This document shows, one piece after another, positions 49,596 through 59,502 of a DNA stretch of 64,000 nt. The notes under the pieces are model-generated. The model was not told the DNA's origin. It saw only the letters and a list, made by a program, of their open reading frames with translations, and searched no databases. This DNA is from JAFGVL01 sp963662245 (GTDB taxonomy: Bacteria; Bacteroidota; Bacteroidia; Bacteroidales; Paludibacteraceae), in NCBI GenBank assembly GCA_963662245.2, contig CAXXVQ010000008.1, positions 62,001-126,000 of the forward strand. The letters are read 5' to 3'. The translations under genes and the position numbers were made by a program. Within the stretch, counting starts at the first letter, position 1. The number at the start of each line of letters is the position of its first letter.

Positions 49596-52094
49596 TTAGA
49601 TTTTAATCTTTTTTGTAATAATACCTTTTTCAGTTTGAACTTTTATTAAGAAGATATTTTCCCCACCATCAAACTTAAATTTGTAATGATTATTTGGGAT
49701 GTCTTTTTCTGAGAATACCTTTTTTCCGGTTATTGAGAATAATTCTATTGATAGAATTTTGTTGTTTGAAGGGGAGATAACCTTCACGACTTGATTATTA
49801 CTCGAAATATAGGTGTCTTCATATAATTCAGTATCAGAAATGTTTGTATCTATTGTTGCATTTCTGAGTTCAAGAAATAATGTTCCGTCTGTGTATGTTT
49901 CGTCGTATTGAATTTGAACTTCAGTTGATGAGTCAAAAGAAGTTGTTTCTCCTGTTTGAGTATTAATTAACTTAATATCAATATCAGTTAGATTTTCTAA
50001 ATTTCTAAATCTGAGAGTCAAAGAATCTTTTTTGTTCCCTTTTAATCCAATTGGGATAATTGCTGATGACTTGTTAATGTAGTTAATATCTAGGGATATA
50101 TTGTTTTTTAATGTGTAAATCTCTGTTGAGTTGTTTGTGGGAGAAAAGAGCTTTTCAACAGAATAATCGATTGCATTTGTATTATTATTTGTAAATGCAA
50201 TGGCACTAGAACTATTGTATTCTCCATTATCAGCTTCAATATAAATAACTTCCGTTGTTGAGCTTGATCTTAATTTGACATCACCATTAAGTATGAAATG
50301 TGAAGATTTGATTGTTAGAGTTCCTGATGATGATGCGTACACTACAAATGATTTCATTGGAGGGATAATTAGGCTTAAACCATCGATGTCTATTCCGGAT
50401 TTTACTCCTGTTGTTGTAATCGAACTAAAGCTTTCTCCATCCCAATATTTTGCAAAAGGAAGGATTAAAGAGTCGTTGTCTGCGTATAGCTTTGTGAAAT
50501 CTAGCTGTGACATTGATGGGTTGCCTATTAAGTTTAACCCAGCTTCAAGTTCAATTGTAATATCTGAAATATTATTATTGTCATCTTCCATTGCGAAACG
50601 GAATGCTTTATTCGCATCTTTTTCTATATGCTTTGCAATTGATGGATATGGTTTTCCTGTTATACCGCTATAAGGAGTAATCTCTGTTATTAAATCACCA
50701 CTTCCATTTGTTCTAGGAAAAGTAATGATTGTATCGTTATTATTATAGCTGATTCCGTTAGGGTATTTCCATTCAGAAGAATCAATCAAAAATGCAAAGC
50801 CTTCCCCGGGGTTTAAGCTTTCTGTTAGGTTTGCAAATGATTGAGTCCAGTCGGCAGATACTTGGGTTGAACTTGTGAAAGTATTTGAATTTGCACTTGT
50901 TGTTCCAAATAACTTCATGTATGCAATAGGTGATCCTGTAAAATAATAGTCTCCAGAATATGATTCTTTTAATGGAGAGGTTAGCATGTACCACTTGTTG
51001 CGTTTTAGTCCAATTTGTACGCTTGCTTTTTCATATGATAAATTCTCTATGCCATATATTGAAGCTTCCGGTTTAAAAATAATGTTTTTACAGTATGCAG
51101 TTCCTATTGATGAAATATCCGGGTTATTAGGAGCTTCTGTGATATATACAGTAGAGCATTCACCAGGTGTACCCGCATCCCAATTATTTGCATTTTGCCA
51201 ATCAGAGTCTGTTGTTCCTAACCAGTAGGTTGTGTCTGGGCTTACTACAGCAACAATTTCTTGTCTTATTGGAGTTGTACATCCATTGGCTGTAGCTTCT
51301 ACATAGTATGTAGTTGTAGTGTCTACAGTTGGCAAAAAACTAGAACTAGTGTAGATGTTACACCCTCCAGTAGAGTTATTATACCAATATATAGTTCCAG
51401 AGTCTGTTGTTGCTGATAATGTTGCAATTCCACTGCCACATAATGTGTCGTTTGAGTAAGTTGTAATTGTAGGGGTAGTTGTTACAGATAAAGCAATTAC
51501 ATTACTATATGTTGTTCCTGCATCATTAGATGCAAAGTATCTGATTCTTTTGTTATTGTCAGCACTGCTTAAAGTGTATGGCAAAGATAGACTTGTGTAT
51601 GTTACGGAACCAACAGCTGTTTCTATTTCCCAGCCTTCATCTGTAATTGCAGATCCAGAGCTTACAGTAGGTGTATTTATGGTAAGATCTGTTTCACTAC
51701 AATATGTACCAGCAAGTGAGATATCTGTAATGTCTGGAATTTCAACTACACCGCCAAGAATTACCTCATTGTAGATTGCAGTGTAGAAGTCATCAGTCAT
51801 CTCAGAAGTGATAGTCCCATTGACTTTTGCGGTATTTAGGTCATTAAACATGTCCTCAATGTATTCTAACTCCAATGCTGTTTTTACAGCATTGTATCCT
51901 TCCCAATCTGTAAATGTATATGGCAAGTTTGGTGTGAAAGAAGTCCATGTGTCAGTGTAATTAGGGTTCTCAAAGTAGTCGTCAAAATATTGTGTGAATA
52001 GCTCCATTGCATTGGGATACAAAAGGTAACCTGGTGCAGAATATGAACTTAATGACAAAAAGAGTGAAATAAATAGGAGTATAATTTTCTTCAT
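49596..52094 (-). CDS. Type IX secretion cargo protein with C-terminal sorting domain
   Basis: 832 aa from ATG 52094, giving signal peptide MKKIILLFISLFLSLSSYS. A small helical N-terminal region is followed by Ig-like modules (about 130-310, with Cys pairs and TTTYYVEATANGC), then a long beta-rich part (about 350-760) and a C-terminal ~75-residue sorting domain (IELFSITGKKVFSE ... GGENIFLIKVQT ... TKKIKI), the type A CTD recognised by the T9SS and removed by PorU-type sortase. It is therefore likely exported to the cell surface. The passenger domain has no assigned enzyme activity; adhesion is plausible. Confidence 0.85.
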   Translation of the reverse strand: MKKIILLFISLFLSLSSYSAPGYLLYPNAMELFTQYFDDYFENPNYTDTWTSFTPNLPYTFTDWEGYNAVKTALELEYIEDMFNDLNTAKVNGTITSEMTDDFYTAIYNEVILGGVVEIPDITDISLAGTYCSETDLTINTPTVSSGSAITDEGWEIETAVGSVTYTSLSLPYTLSSADNNKRIRYFASNDAGTTYSNVIALSVTTTPTITTYSNDTLCGSGIATLSATTDSGTIYWYNNSTGGCNIYTSSSFLPTVDTTTTYYVEATANGCTTPIRQEIVAVVSPDTTYWLGTTDSDWQNANNWDAGTPGECSTVYITEAPNNPDISSIGTAYCKNIIFKPEASIYGIENLSYEKASVQIGLKRNKWYMLTSPLKESYSGDYYFTGSPIAYMKLFGTTSANSNTFTSSTQVSADWTQSFANLTESLNPGEGFAFLIDSSEWKYPNGISYNNNDTIITFPRTNGSGDLITEITPYSGITGKPYPSIAKHIEKDANKAFRFAMEDDNNNISDITIELEAGLNLIGNPSMSQLDFTKLYADNDSLILPFAKYWDGESFSSITTTGVKSGIDIDGLSLIIPPMKSFVVYASSSGTLTIKSSHFILNGDVKLRSSSTTEVIYIEADNGEYNSSSAIAFTNNNTNAIDYSVEKLFSPTNNSTEIYTLKNNISLDINYINKSSAIIPIGLKGNKKDSLTLRFRNLENLTDIDIKLINTQTGETTSFDSSTEVQIQYDETYTDGTLFLELRNATIDTNISDTELYEDTYISSNNQVVKVISPSNNKILSIELFSITGKKVFSEKDIPNNHYKFKFDGGENIFLIKVQTEKGIITKKIKI

Positions 52095-52267
52095 AAGCAG
52101 GTTGTGGTTTTTGTTTATTAGTTGTTGTTGCAACTATTATAATTGTAACAATATAGTAACACCTAATGCTAAACTTTGTTCACGCATATGAATGAGATTA
52201 ACTCATATTTATAAATGTTATTATTGTTGAATTATTGGTATTTAGTTTATTTTAGGGCGCTGGCAAT

Positions 52268-52302
52268 AAAAAAGCAGCTTAAGAAAACTTAAGCTGCTTT
52301 TA
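52268..52302 (-). terminator. Terminator of the downstream tonB gene
   Basis: 10-bp core stem (52274-52283 / 52288-52297) extended by A/T pairs, followed on the minus strand by a T-run. Confidence 0.88.
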
Positions 52303-52325
52303 AACATATAAGGTAAATTCGTTTC

Positions 52326-53006
52326 TTATTGAATTCTAAACAATACCGGTAGTGTATATTTTACACGAACTTTTTTACCACTTTGTTCCCCAGCATTCCA
52401 TTTAGGCATCATTTTGATTACTCTAATTGCTTCTGCATCTAAGTCAGGGTCAACGCCTTTTACCACAACAACATCAACAATAGAACCATCTTTGTTTACC
52501 ACAAATTGACAAATTACGCGCCCTTGAATACCAGCTTCTTTTGCAGCTGTAGGGTAGTTCATTTTTTTGCCAAGGAATTCGTATAATTTTTGAATACCAC
52601 CTGGGAATTCTGGTTGTTTCTCTACTGCTACGAACACTACATTATCATCTGGTTCATCTACAACCGGTGGAGCAATTGGTGCAACAATAGGCACATCAGT
52701 TTTCTTCGATTCAGAGATAAATGCGTCAGTGTTAGTCTTTACATCCTCTTCCACAACAACGATTTCCGGAGTAACTACAGGAGGCTCTGGAGCTGGAGGT
52801 GGAGGTGGTTGGTTTTGTACTGTTTGCATTACAATTTCCTCATCTTCAATGATTACATCAGAAGTTGTGTCTTGATATACAGTAATCTCTTGCTTTGTCC
52901 ATTCAAAAGCAATATACATTAATCCTAAAACCACAACGAATCCGATTAATAAGAAAAGGTCTTTTTGATTTTCTAGGTTAGCCGAGACTGATTTCTTTGC
53001 TTCCAT
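52326..53006 (-). CDS. Energy transducer TonB (copy 2)
   Basis: 226 aa. Cytoplasmic N-terminus, one transmembrane helix (about 18-36), a Pro/Val-rich periplasmic stretch (about 60-120, QPPPPPAPEPP) and a TonB C-terminal domain (about 130-226) with PEFPGG and GRVICQFVVNKDGSI. It couples the proton motive force of ExbB-ExbD to outer-membrane receptors. A minus-strand TACATTTG (53053-53046) precedes it. About two thirds of the CTD is identical to that of the next gene upstream. Confidence 0.92.
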   Translation of the reverse strand: MEAKKSVSANLENQKDLFLLIGFVVVLGLMYIAFEWTKQEITVYQDTTSDVIIEDEEIVMQTVQNQPPPPPAPEPPVVTPEIVVVEEDVKTNTDAFISESKKTDVPIVAPIAPPVVDEPDDNVVFVAVEKQPEFPGGIQKLYEFLGKKMNYPTAAKEAGIQGRVICQFVVNKDGSIVDVVVVKGVDPDLDAEAIRVIKMMPKWNAGEQSGKKVRVKYTLPVLFRIQ

Positions 53007-53190
53007 AATATCTGATTAATTATTTGATTTTCCTTTTTTGTCTGGCAAATGTAGTATTATTTTTTAAATAATATTTTTCGTAAACACAGATTTTTCTGAA
53101 AATAGTAAGAACTTTAATTACCATTTATCCATCCGGTAGTTAAAGTTCATAAATATTTAACTTTTTTGTTGTAAAATAAACATTTATAGA

Positions 53191-53874
53191 TTATGTTTTA
53201 ATCCTAAATTCTATTGGTAAAGTATATCTTACGCGCACATTTCTACCAGCTTGTTGTCCCGGTTTCCATTTTGTCATTAACTTAATTACCCTAATTGCTT
53301 CTGCATCTAAATCTGGATCTACACTATTAAAAATATCGACATCAACGATTGACCCGTCTTTGTTAATTGTAAATTGACAGACAACTCGTCCTTGTATACC
53401 AGCTTCTTTTGCTCCTGAAGGATAAATAATGTTCTTCCCAAGAAAGCTATAGAGAGCTTCTATTCCACCAGGGAATTCAGGATTAATTTCCGGGATGTAA
53501 ATAGGAGTTTCCGTATCAATATCTTTTGCTTGTAATTCGACAATTGGAGCTTGAGGAAGCGTAATTGGTTCATCTGGATTATTAATAAATATGTTTGTGT
53601 TTGGTTCAACAGCCTTTTCTGTTAGTACAATTTTGGGTGGTGTAATAGGTTCGGGCGCTTTAGGTGGAGCTGGAGGCTCTTGCCTGAAAGTTTGAGGAAT
53701 CATATCCTCTGTTTCAGTCATGAACTTTGTGGGCAAATAGTCATTTACTTGTACATTATTTTTACTCCATTCCAGAGTTATGTACATAAATCCTAAAACA
53801 AGAACAAAACCAAGAAGAAGGAATGAGCTTCTTTGAGTTTCTAAGTTTGCAGAAAGAGATTTTTTTGCATCCAT
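53191..53874 (-). CDS. Energy transducer TonB (copy 1)
   Basis: 227 aa, the same layout: N-terminus MDAKKSLSANLETQ, membrane helix, Pro-rich linker (EPPAPPKAPEPITPP) and TonB CTD with PEFPGG and GRVVCQFTINKDGSI. Paralogue of the following copy; the membrane parts and CTDs are alike while the linkers differ, as expected for a tandem duplication whose members may serve different receptors. 184 nt separate the two, so each may have its own promoter. Confidence 0.92.
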   Translation of the reverse strand: MDAKKSLSANLETQRSSFLLLGFVLVLGFMYITLEWSKNNVQVNDYLPTKFMTETEDMIPQTFRQEPPAPPKAPEPITPPKIVLTEKAVEPNTNIFINNPDEPITLPQAPIVELQAKDIDTETPIYIPEINPEFPGGIEALYSFLGKNIIYPSGAKEAGIQGRVVCQFTINKDGSIVDVDIFNSVDPDLDAEAIRVIKLMTKWKPGQQAGRNVRVRYTLPIEFRIKT

Positions 53875-54065
53875 AGTTGTAGTTTTTAAGGTTAATGGTC
53901 TTTGTTTAGGGTATATGTTCTATCATAAGCTTGATTTTTTTCAATGTGAAGTTTGTCTTTTATTATTATAACGAGTCTGTTTTTGTAAATATTTTACAGA
54001 AATTAGATTTTAACAGAATAAAAAATAATCAGGAAGAATCATTTATAAATAATGATTGAAAAATG

Positions 54066-54073
54066 TATCTTTG
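54066..54073 (+). promoter_or_regulatory. Putative -7 element before porQ
   Basis: TATCTTTG, consensus, 21 bp before the porQ start; no clear -33. Confidence 0.5.
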
Positions 54074-54094
54074 AAGTCTTAATACGAATTATAT

Positions 54095-55114
54095 ATGATG
54101 CGTTTAACCGCTTTATTTATACTTATTTCTTCCATTTTCGGATGTGTATTGGCTCAGTCTGGTCAATATGCTTATCGTTTTCTGGAATTACCTTATTCTG
54201 CTCATACTGCTGCATTAGGTGGTTCAAATGTTTCTTTAGATATGGATGGGATAAATGGAGCGATGAATAATCCAGGGCTATTATCAGATGAAACCGACAA
54301 TGAACTAGCTTTGAATTATACCTCTTATTTGGCAGATGTATCTATGGGGTATGTCGCTTATGGAAAAAATATTAAAGGAAACCTATTAGCTGCGGGAGTT
54401 CAGTATGTGAATTACGGAGATTTTGAAGGTCGAGATGAATATAATCTATCAACAGGAACTTTTACAGCAAAAGATTTTGCTATAAACTTGTTGTATGCCA
54501 AGAAGCTAGATGACAAATGGACTGCGGGTTTAAATTTCAAGCCAATCTTTTCTAATTACGAGAATTATAGCAGTTTTGGACTTGCTGTAGATTTAGGTTT
54601 GAGTTATGTAAATAAAGAGAAGAATCTTGTTGCTGGATTAGTTTTTGCAAATATTGGTCAGCAAGTTACTGCTTATGAAGAAGAGGTGCTGTCTTTGCCA
54701 TTTAATGTGTCTGTAAGTCTCTCTAAGAAATTTACTCATGCACCAATTCGATTCTTTTTTACAGCCCATCACTTAAATGTTTGGGACTTAGAATATACAA
54801 ATACAATTACTACACAAACTCTTTCTGGAGAAGAGGAAGCTTCTGATATTTCTTGGTATGACATGTTGTTTAGGCATACAATCTTTGGGATAGATTTAGT
54901 GCCGGGGAAAAGATTTTACGCAACAGTGTCTTATAATCATCAAAGAGGACGAGAACTGACTTTGAGTGATGTGAAAACTTGGGCCGGTATTTCCTTTGGT
55001 GCTGGAATTAAGTTGTCTAAGTTTAATATTGGATTTGCGGCTTCACAATACCAGAAGGGTATTATGACATATCAATTTTCCCTACGAACGGGATTGAACT
55101 CATTTAAATTTTAA
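54095..55114 (+). CDS. porQ: PorQ: type IX secretion system outer-membrane protein
   Basis: 339 aa. Signal peptide (1-21), then a beta-barrel of the FadL-like PorV/PorQ type with the family motif FLELPYSAHTAALGG near the mature N-terminus and ending SFKF. PorQ belongs to the T9SS attachment (sortase) complex at the outer membrane. Placement directly before cmk and ispH is a conserved Bacteroidota arrangement. cmk begins 1 nt after its stop. Confidence 0.9.
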   Translation: MMRLTALFILISSIFGCVLAQSGQYAYRFLELPYSAHTAALGGSNVSLDMDGINGAMNNPGLLSDETDNELALNYTSYLADVSMGYVAYGKNIKGNLLAAGVQYVNYGDFEGRDEYNLSTGTFTAKDFAINLLYAKKLDDKWTAGLNFKPIFSNYENYSSFGLAVDLGLSYVNKEKNLVAGLVFANIGQQVTAYEEEVLSLPFNVSVSLSKKFTHAPIRFFFTAHHLNVWDLEYTNTITTQTLSGEEEASDISWYDMLFRHTIFGIDLVPGKRFYATVSYNHQRGRELTLSDVKTWAGISFGAGIKLSKFNIGFAASQYQKGIMTYQFSLRTGLNSFKF

Positions 55115-55115
55115 T

Positions 55116-55823
55116 ATGCTTTCTACAAAAAAAATTATTGTAGCCATTGATGGCTTTTCTTCATGTGGGAAAAGCACAATGGCTAAAGCACTTGCAGCAC
55201 AGTTGAGTTATGCTTATATAGATACAGGGGCAATGTATAGAGCAGTGTCTTTGTATAGTATCAAGAATGGATTGATGACTGATAGCGAGATCAAGTTACA
55301 TGAATTAGAAGAAAAGATTAAGACTATTTCTATTCAATTCAAGATTAATGACTCAGGAAGTTCAGATACTTATTTGAATGGAGAGAATGTGGAGAAAGAG
55401 ATTCGCACAATTGAGGTAGGCTTAGGTGCCAGCAGAGTCAGTGAGTTGAAGTTTGTGCGTGAGGCTTTGGTAGCTCAACAACAAGCTATGGGAGTTGAAA
55501 AAGGAATTGTGATGGATGGTCGTGATATTGGAACAGTTGTTTTTCCACAAGCTGAATTGAAGATATTTGTAACTGCTCGTTCTGAAATCAGAGCGCAACG
55601 CCGATATGATGAACTTGTGGCAAAAGGAGAAGCTGTTGAATATAACGAGGTGCTGGAAACTACAATTGAGAGAGATAATAGAGATGTTAATCGTGCTGAG
55701 AGCCCTTTGCGTCAGGCAGAAGATGCTTTAGTGTTGGACAATAGCGATATGACAATTAGCGAACAAAGAGAGTGGTTGCTTAATGCATTCTCTAAATGTG
55801 TAGAGCATTTAGATGGAAATTGA
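55116..55823 (+). CDS. cmk: Cytidylate kinase
   Basis: 235 aa. P-loop GFSSCGKST, the dTMP/CMP signature IDTGAMYRAV, MDGRDIGTVVFP and RRYDEL. Phosphorylates CMP/dCMP. Its stop overlaps the ispH start by 11 nt, indicating translational coupling. Confidence 0.96.
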   Translation: MLSTKKIIVAIDGFSSCGKSTMAKALAAQLSYAYIDTGAMYRAVSLYSIKNGLMTDSEIKLHELEEKIKTISIQFKINDSGSSDTYLNGENVEKEIRTIEVGLGASRVSELKFVREALVAQQQAMGVEKGIVMDGRDIGTVVFPQAELKIFVTARSEIRAQRRYDELVAKGEAVEYNEVLETTIERDNRDVNRAESPLRQAEDALVLDNSDMTISEQREWLLNAFSKCVEHLDGN

Positions 55824-56673
55824 AATAGATAATCAATCAGGTTTTTGCTTTGGGGTGGTAAATGCTATCCAACAAGCTGAAAAGGAGTTAGAAGGTGATA
55901 AAACACTTTATTGCTTAGGCGATATTGTGCATAATGGAAGGGAAGTTGAACGCTTAGAGAAAATGGGGCTTGTTACCATTAATCATGAGCAATTTGCTCA
56001 ACTTTATAACGCTACTGTGTTGTTAAGAGCTCACGGTGAACCTCCATCAACATATGAGATTGCTAAGAGGAATAATATTACAATCGTAGATGCAACTTGC
56101 CCTGTGGTTCTCAAACTTCAAAAGAAGATAAAAGGACAATATGATGAATTGCAAGATGACACGCAAATCGTAATTTTTGGTAAAGTAGGACATGCCGAAG
56201 TTAATGGCCTTGTAGGGCAAACTGAGGCAAATGCCATTGTAATAGAAAATATTACAGACCTGAATAAGCTTGACTATGCGAAGAATATCCGTTTATTCTC
56301 TCAAACTACAAAATCGGTTGACGAATTTAACGCAATTGTTGAAGAGATTAAAAATAGGTTAAAAAGCTCATTTTCATTTGAATATAATGATACAATTTGT
56401 CGTCAGGTTGCAAATCGCATCCCTAATATTCGTAAATTTGCAGCCAAGCATGATGTAGTTCTTTTTGTAAGTGGGAAGAAGAGTTCGAATGGGAAAATTC
56501 TTTTTCAGGAATGTAAAAATGTAAATGAAAATACATTCTTTATTTCTGATATCACCGATATTCAAAAAGACTGGTTTGCTGCCAATATTAATTCAATTGG
56601 AATTTGTGGGGCAACCTCTACTCCTAAATGGTTAATGGAGGATGTAGAGAAAGCGGTGAAAAATATGATTTAA
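55813..56673 (+). CDS. ispH: 4-hydroxy-3-methylbut-2-enyl diphosphate reductase
   Basis: 286 aa. Fe-S cysteines C12 (GFCFGV), C96 (DATCPVV) and C196 (DTICRQ), plus C265 in GICGATSTP; catalytic acid segment intact. Last step of the MEP isoprenoid pathway. Overlaps the end of cmk; pfkA starts 11 nt after its stop. Confidence 0.95.
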   Translation: MEIEIDNQSGFCFGVVNAIQQAEKELEGDKTLYCLGDIVHNGREVERLEKMGLVTINHEQFAQLYNATVLLRAHGEPPSTYEIAKRNNITIVDATCPVVLKLQKKIKGQYDELQDDTQIVIFGKVGHAEVNGLVGQTEANAIVIENITDLNKLDYAKNIRLFSQTTKSVDEFNAIVEEIKNRLKSSFSFEYNDTICRQVANRIPNIRKFAAKHDVVLFVSGKKSSNGKILFQECKNVNENTFFISDITDIQKDWFAANINSIGICGATSTPKWLMEDVEKAVKNMI

Positions 56674-56684
56674 ATATTTGTATT

Positions 56685-57659
56685 ATGTACAAGATGAAAT
56701 GCGTAGGTGTACTTACCTCAGGTGGTGATGCTCCCGGAATGAATGCTGCATTAAGAGCAGTAACAAGAACAGCGATTTTTAATAATCTTAAGGTAAAGGC
56801 AATTTACCGAGGTTATAAAGGTTTAATCACTGGAGAGATTAAGGACTTTCAAACAGAAAGTGTAAGTAATATTATTCACCACGGTGGTACTATTATTAAA
56901 ACTGCGCGTTGTCCTGAGTTTATGACTCCGGAAGGAAGACGAATCGCATACGAGAACTTAAAGAAACATGAAATTGATGGCTTAATTGTTATTGGTGGTG
57001 ATGGTACTTTTACTGGAGCTCGTATATTTAGTCAGGAATATAATATCCCTGTTGTAGGTGTCCCGGGGACTATTGATAATGACCTGTATGGAACAGATAC
57101 AACTATTGGTTATGATACAGCTTTAAACACAATTGTAGAAGCTGTAGATAAGATTAGAGATACTGCCAGTTCTCATGAGCGATTGTTCTTGGTTGAGGTT
57201 ATGGGGCGTGATGCCGGATTCTTGGCATTATATGGTGCAATTGCATCAGGAGCTGAAGCTGCTATTATCCCTGAGATTGCAACAGAAGTAGATCAGTTAG
57301 AGCAATTGATTCAACACGGTTTTAGAAAATCAAAGAACAGTAGTATTGTGTTAGTTTCAGAAAGTGAGTTGACAGGTGGAGCTATGGGATTTGCAAATCG
57401 TTTGAAAGAAAAGGGATATGATCCGCGTGTGACTATTCTTGGACATATTCAAAGAGGAGGAACGCCAACAGCTATGGATAGAATAATTGCAAGTAGAATT
57501 GGTATTGCTGCGGTTGATGCTTTGCTAGATGAACAAAGAAGTGTGATGATTGGTATTGTGAACGATGAGATTGTTCATGTGCCATTTAATAAAGCAATAA
57601 AGGACGAAAAACCTGTTGAGAAATATATGTTTGATGTGTTAAGACTATTGTCTATTTAA
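56685..57659 (+). CDS. pfkA: 6-phosphofructokinase
   Basis: 324 aa from ATG 56685; an ORF start at 56628 would overlap ispH by 46 nt. GGDGTFTGA has Gly at the position that separates ATP- from PPi-dependent enzymes, and GTIDNDLYGTD and GHIQRGG are typical of bacterial ATP-PFK. Committed step of glycolysis. Last gene of porQ-cmk-ispH-pfkA. Confidence 0.95.
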   Translation: MYKMKCVGVLTSGGDAPGMNAALRAVTRTAIFNNLKVKAIYRGYKGLITGEIKDFQTESVSNIIHHGGTIIKTARCPEFMTPEGRRIAYENLKKHEIDGLIVIGGDGTFTGARIFSQEYNIPVVGVPGTIDNDLYGTDTTIGYDTALNTIVEAVDKIRDTASSHERLFLVEVMGRDAGFLALYGAIASGAEAAIIPEIATEVDQLEQLIQHGFRKSKNSSIVLVSESELTGGAMGFANRLKEKGYDPRVTILGHIQRGGTPTAMDRIIASRIGIAAVDALLDEQRSVMIGIVNDEIVHVPFNKAIKDEKPVEKYMFDVLRLLSI

Positions 57660-57677
57660 CTTTCAAGAAAAAGAAAT

Positions 57678-57713
57678 AAAAAAGGCTGCAAATATTATTT
57701 GCAGCCTTTTTTT
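57678..57713. terminator. Terminator between pfkA and the GH28 gene
   Basis: Stem 57678-57693 / 57697-57713, ATT loop, A and T tracts; serves both convergent genes. Confidence 0.92.
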
Positions 57714-57727
57714 AGTATCGAGAGTTC

Positions 57728-59359
57728 TTATTTAATCTTTAATTCGCTTGTTGCAGCACCGTTCAGCATTTCAACTTGACTTGCTTTAATCGCAGAGTTT
57801 TCGATTGTAATGTTTTTGGTTTCAGGCTCAAGCATTTTTGCGTAAACACCCTCTTTTACATTTTTAATGTTTTTGAATGAGATATTTTTTGTCTTTTTCA
57901 TGTAGAAAGGATATCCAGATTCGTTCATGATTTGAACATTATCAAATGTAATGTTTTCACTAGCATATGCTTCTACTCCTTTTTTAGTTTGAAGAATCAT
58001 GTTTTCAAAAGAAACATTCTTAACATTAAGAGTATTGTCTACACCACCAATAACAATCGCTTCTTTTGCACCATAGCAATAGATGTTTTTAAAGCTAATT
58101 CCATTAAAGTCTGGAACTAAGTATTGAGAAGCATCTGCATCGGCTGGTATTGCTGCTTTATCTTGATAAGTTAAGTTAAATGAGATTGCTGCTTCTTTTA
58201 TGTCTGCCATAAATACATCTTCAATAAAGATATTAGTTACTTTACCTCCACGAGTAATGTCTGATTTGAAACGAACACCAACATCAGTTAAGCTGCAAGA
58301 AAGATTTTTTACATAAATATTTCTCATGCCTCCATCAGTGTTACTTCCGATTACAAACGCACCGTGTCCATGGTACACTTTACAGTCTTTGATAACAATG
58401 TTTTCTAAAAGGAATGTATTTGGGTCTTGTTTTTTACCACCTAAACTTGATTTCATGCAAATTCCATCATCACCAGTATTTACAGTACAATCATACATTA
58501 ATACATTTTTACAGCGGCTGATGTCAAGCCCATCTGCATTTTGGTACCACCATTCGTTAAGAACTTTTACATCTTTCATAACCAAACCATCGATTTCACG
58601 AAGCATATTTGTGATATGAGGAGAGTTCATTAAAGTGATTCCTTCTACAAGCATGTTTTTTGTTTTCTCAACATTAAGGGTGTATGAACGAAGTGTAAAT
58701 CTTACTTGTTCCCATTGCTCTTTTGTAAGTTTGCTTCCAAGTTGTTTTTTTAGGTCAATTGCTTTTTGTGTTCCTTTGCGAGGGAACCACATTTTGCCAT
58801 CTGTACTTACTTCGCCTTCTTTAATTAATTCTTTCCATTGTTTGTCAGTTTTCTTGAATTTCTTGATTGGGCGCCAGTGATCCCCATTTCCATCAAAAAT
58901 ACCTTTACCGGTAATAGCTACATTCTCTAAATCGCTACCATTAATAAGAGAAGGCATGCTTGCTTTGCCACTTGAAGAGTATAATAATGGGTAATCTTCA
59001 ATGTCAGCACTGAAAAGAACAATTGCACCAGCTTCTAGGTGTAAGTTTACATTGCTAGCCATTGTAATTGGGCCTGTAAGCCATAGTCCGGCAGGAACTA
59101 AAACCATACCTCCGCCTTCAGCAGAACATTTTTTGATTGTGCTATTAATAGCTTCGGTGCATTTAGTAATACCGTCACCAATTGCACCAGCATCTTTAAT
59201 ATTGTAAACCTTGTTCTTGAATGTAGGAACTGTAATTGAGAAAGAAGCAAATGGCAAATCCTTTAGGTGTGCATTTACCTCTTCTTGGATAGATTTCTGT
59301 CCAAAAACTACGCTTGCAGTTAGGATAGACAGAAGAATAGTTAAACTAGTCTTTTTCAT
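57728..59359 (-). CDS. Glycoside hydrolase family 28 (polygalacturonase-like)
   Basis: 543 aa with signal peptide (1-20). Right-handed beta-helix of GH28 with catalytic Asp in NADG (D276), the D297-D298 pair in TGDDG, GHG at 331-333 (H332) and RFK (R363, K365). It hydrolyses galacturonan-type bonds in pectin, in the periplasm or outside. An insert of about 50 residues (160-215, Lys-rich) precedes the active-site half. It stands outside any visible SusCD-type locus. No TAnnTTTG-type promoter is evident upstream. Confidence 0.92.
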   Translation of the reverse strand: MKKTSLTILLSILTASVVFGQKSIQEEVNAHLKDLPFASFSITVPTFKNKVYNIKDAGAIGDGITKCTEAINSTIKKCSAEGGGMVLVPAGLWLTGPITMASNVNLHLEAGAIVLFSADIEDYPLLYSSSGKASMPSLINGSDLENVAITGKGIFDGNGDHWRPIKKFKKTDKQWKELIKEGEVSTDGKMWFPRKGTQKAIDLKKQLGSKLTKEQWEQVRFTLRSYTLNVEKTKNMLVEGITLMNSPHITNMLREIDGLVMKDVKVLNEWWYQNADGLDISRCKNVLMYDCTVNTGDDGICMKSSLGGKKQDPNTFLLENIVIKDCKVYHGHGAFVIGSNTDGGMRNIYVKNLSCSLTDVGVRFKSDITRGGKVTNIFIEDVFMADIKEAAISFNLTYQDKAAIPADADASQYLVPDFNGISFKNIYCYGAKEAIVIGGVDNTLNVKNVSFENMILQTKKGVEAYASENITFDNVQIMNESGYPFYMKKTKNISFKNIKNVKEGVYAKMLEPETKNITIENSAIKASQVEMLNGAATSELKIK

Positions 59360-59447
59360 GAAATTGTGTTTTTTATTGATTTTTCTAAAGTTTAGAGATT
59401 TAAGGGCTTAAAGCAAAAATCTTGCCGATACCCTGTTTTGTAAAAGT

Positions 59448-59480
59448 TAAAAATCCGGGGTGTAGCTTGCACCTCGGATT
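59448..59480 (-). terminator. Terminator of adk
   Basis: 11-bp stem (59452-59462 / 59470-59480, one wobble), followed on the minus strand by a T-run. Confidence 0.8.
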
Positions 59481-59502
59481 CCCTAACCTAAATTCTATGA
59501 AA

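Noticed and set aside
52190..52220. Inverted repeat ATGAG-ATTAA-CTCAT upstream of the T9SS cargo gene
   Set aside because: Only 5-bp arms; expected by chance in AT-rich DNA.
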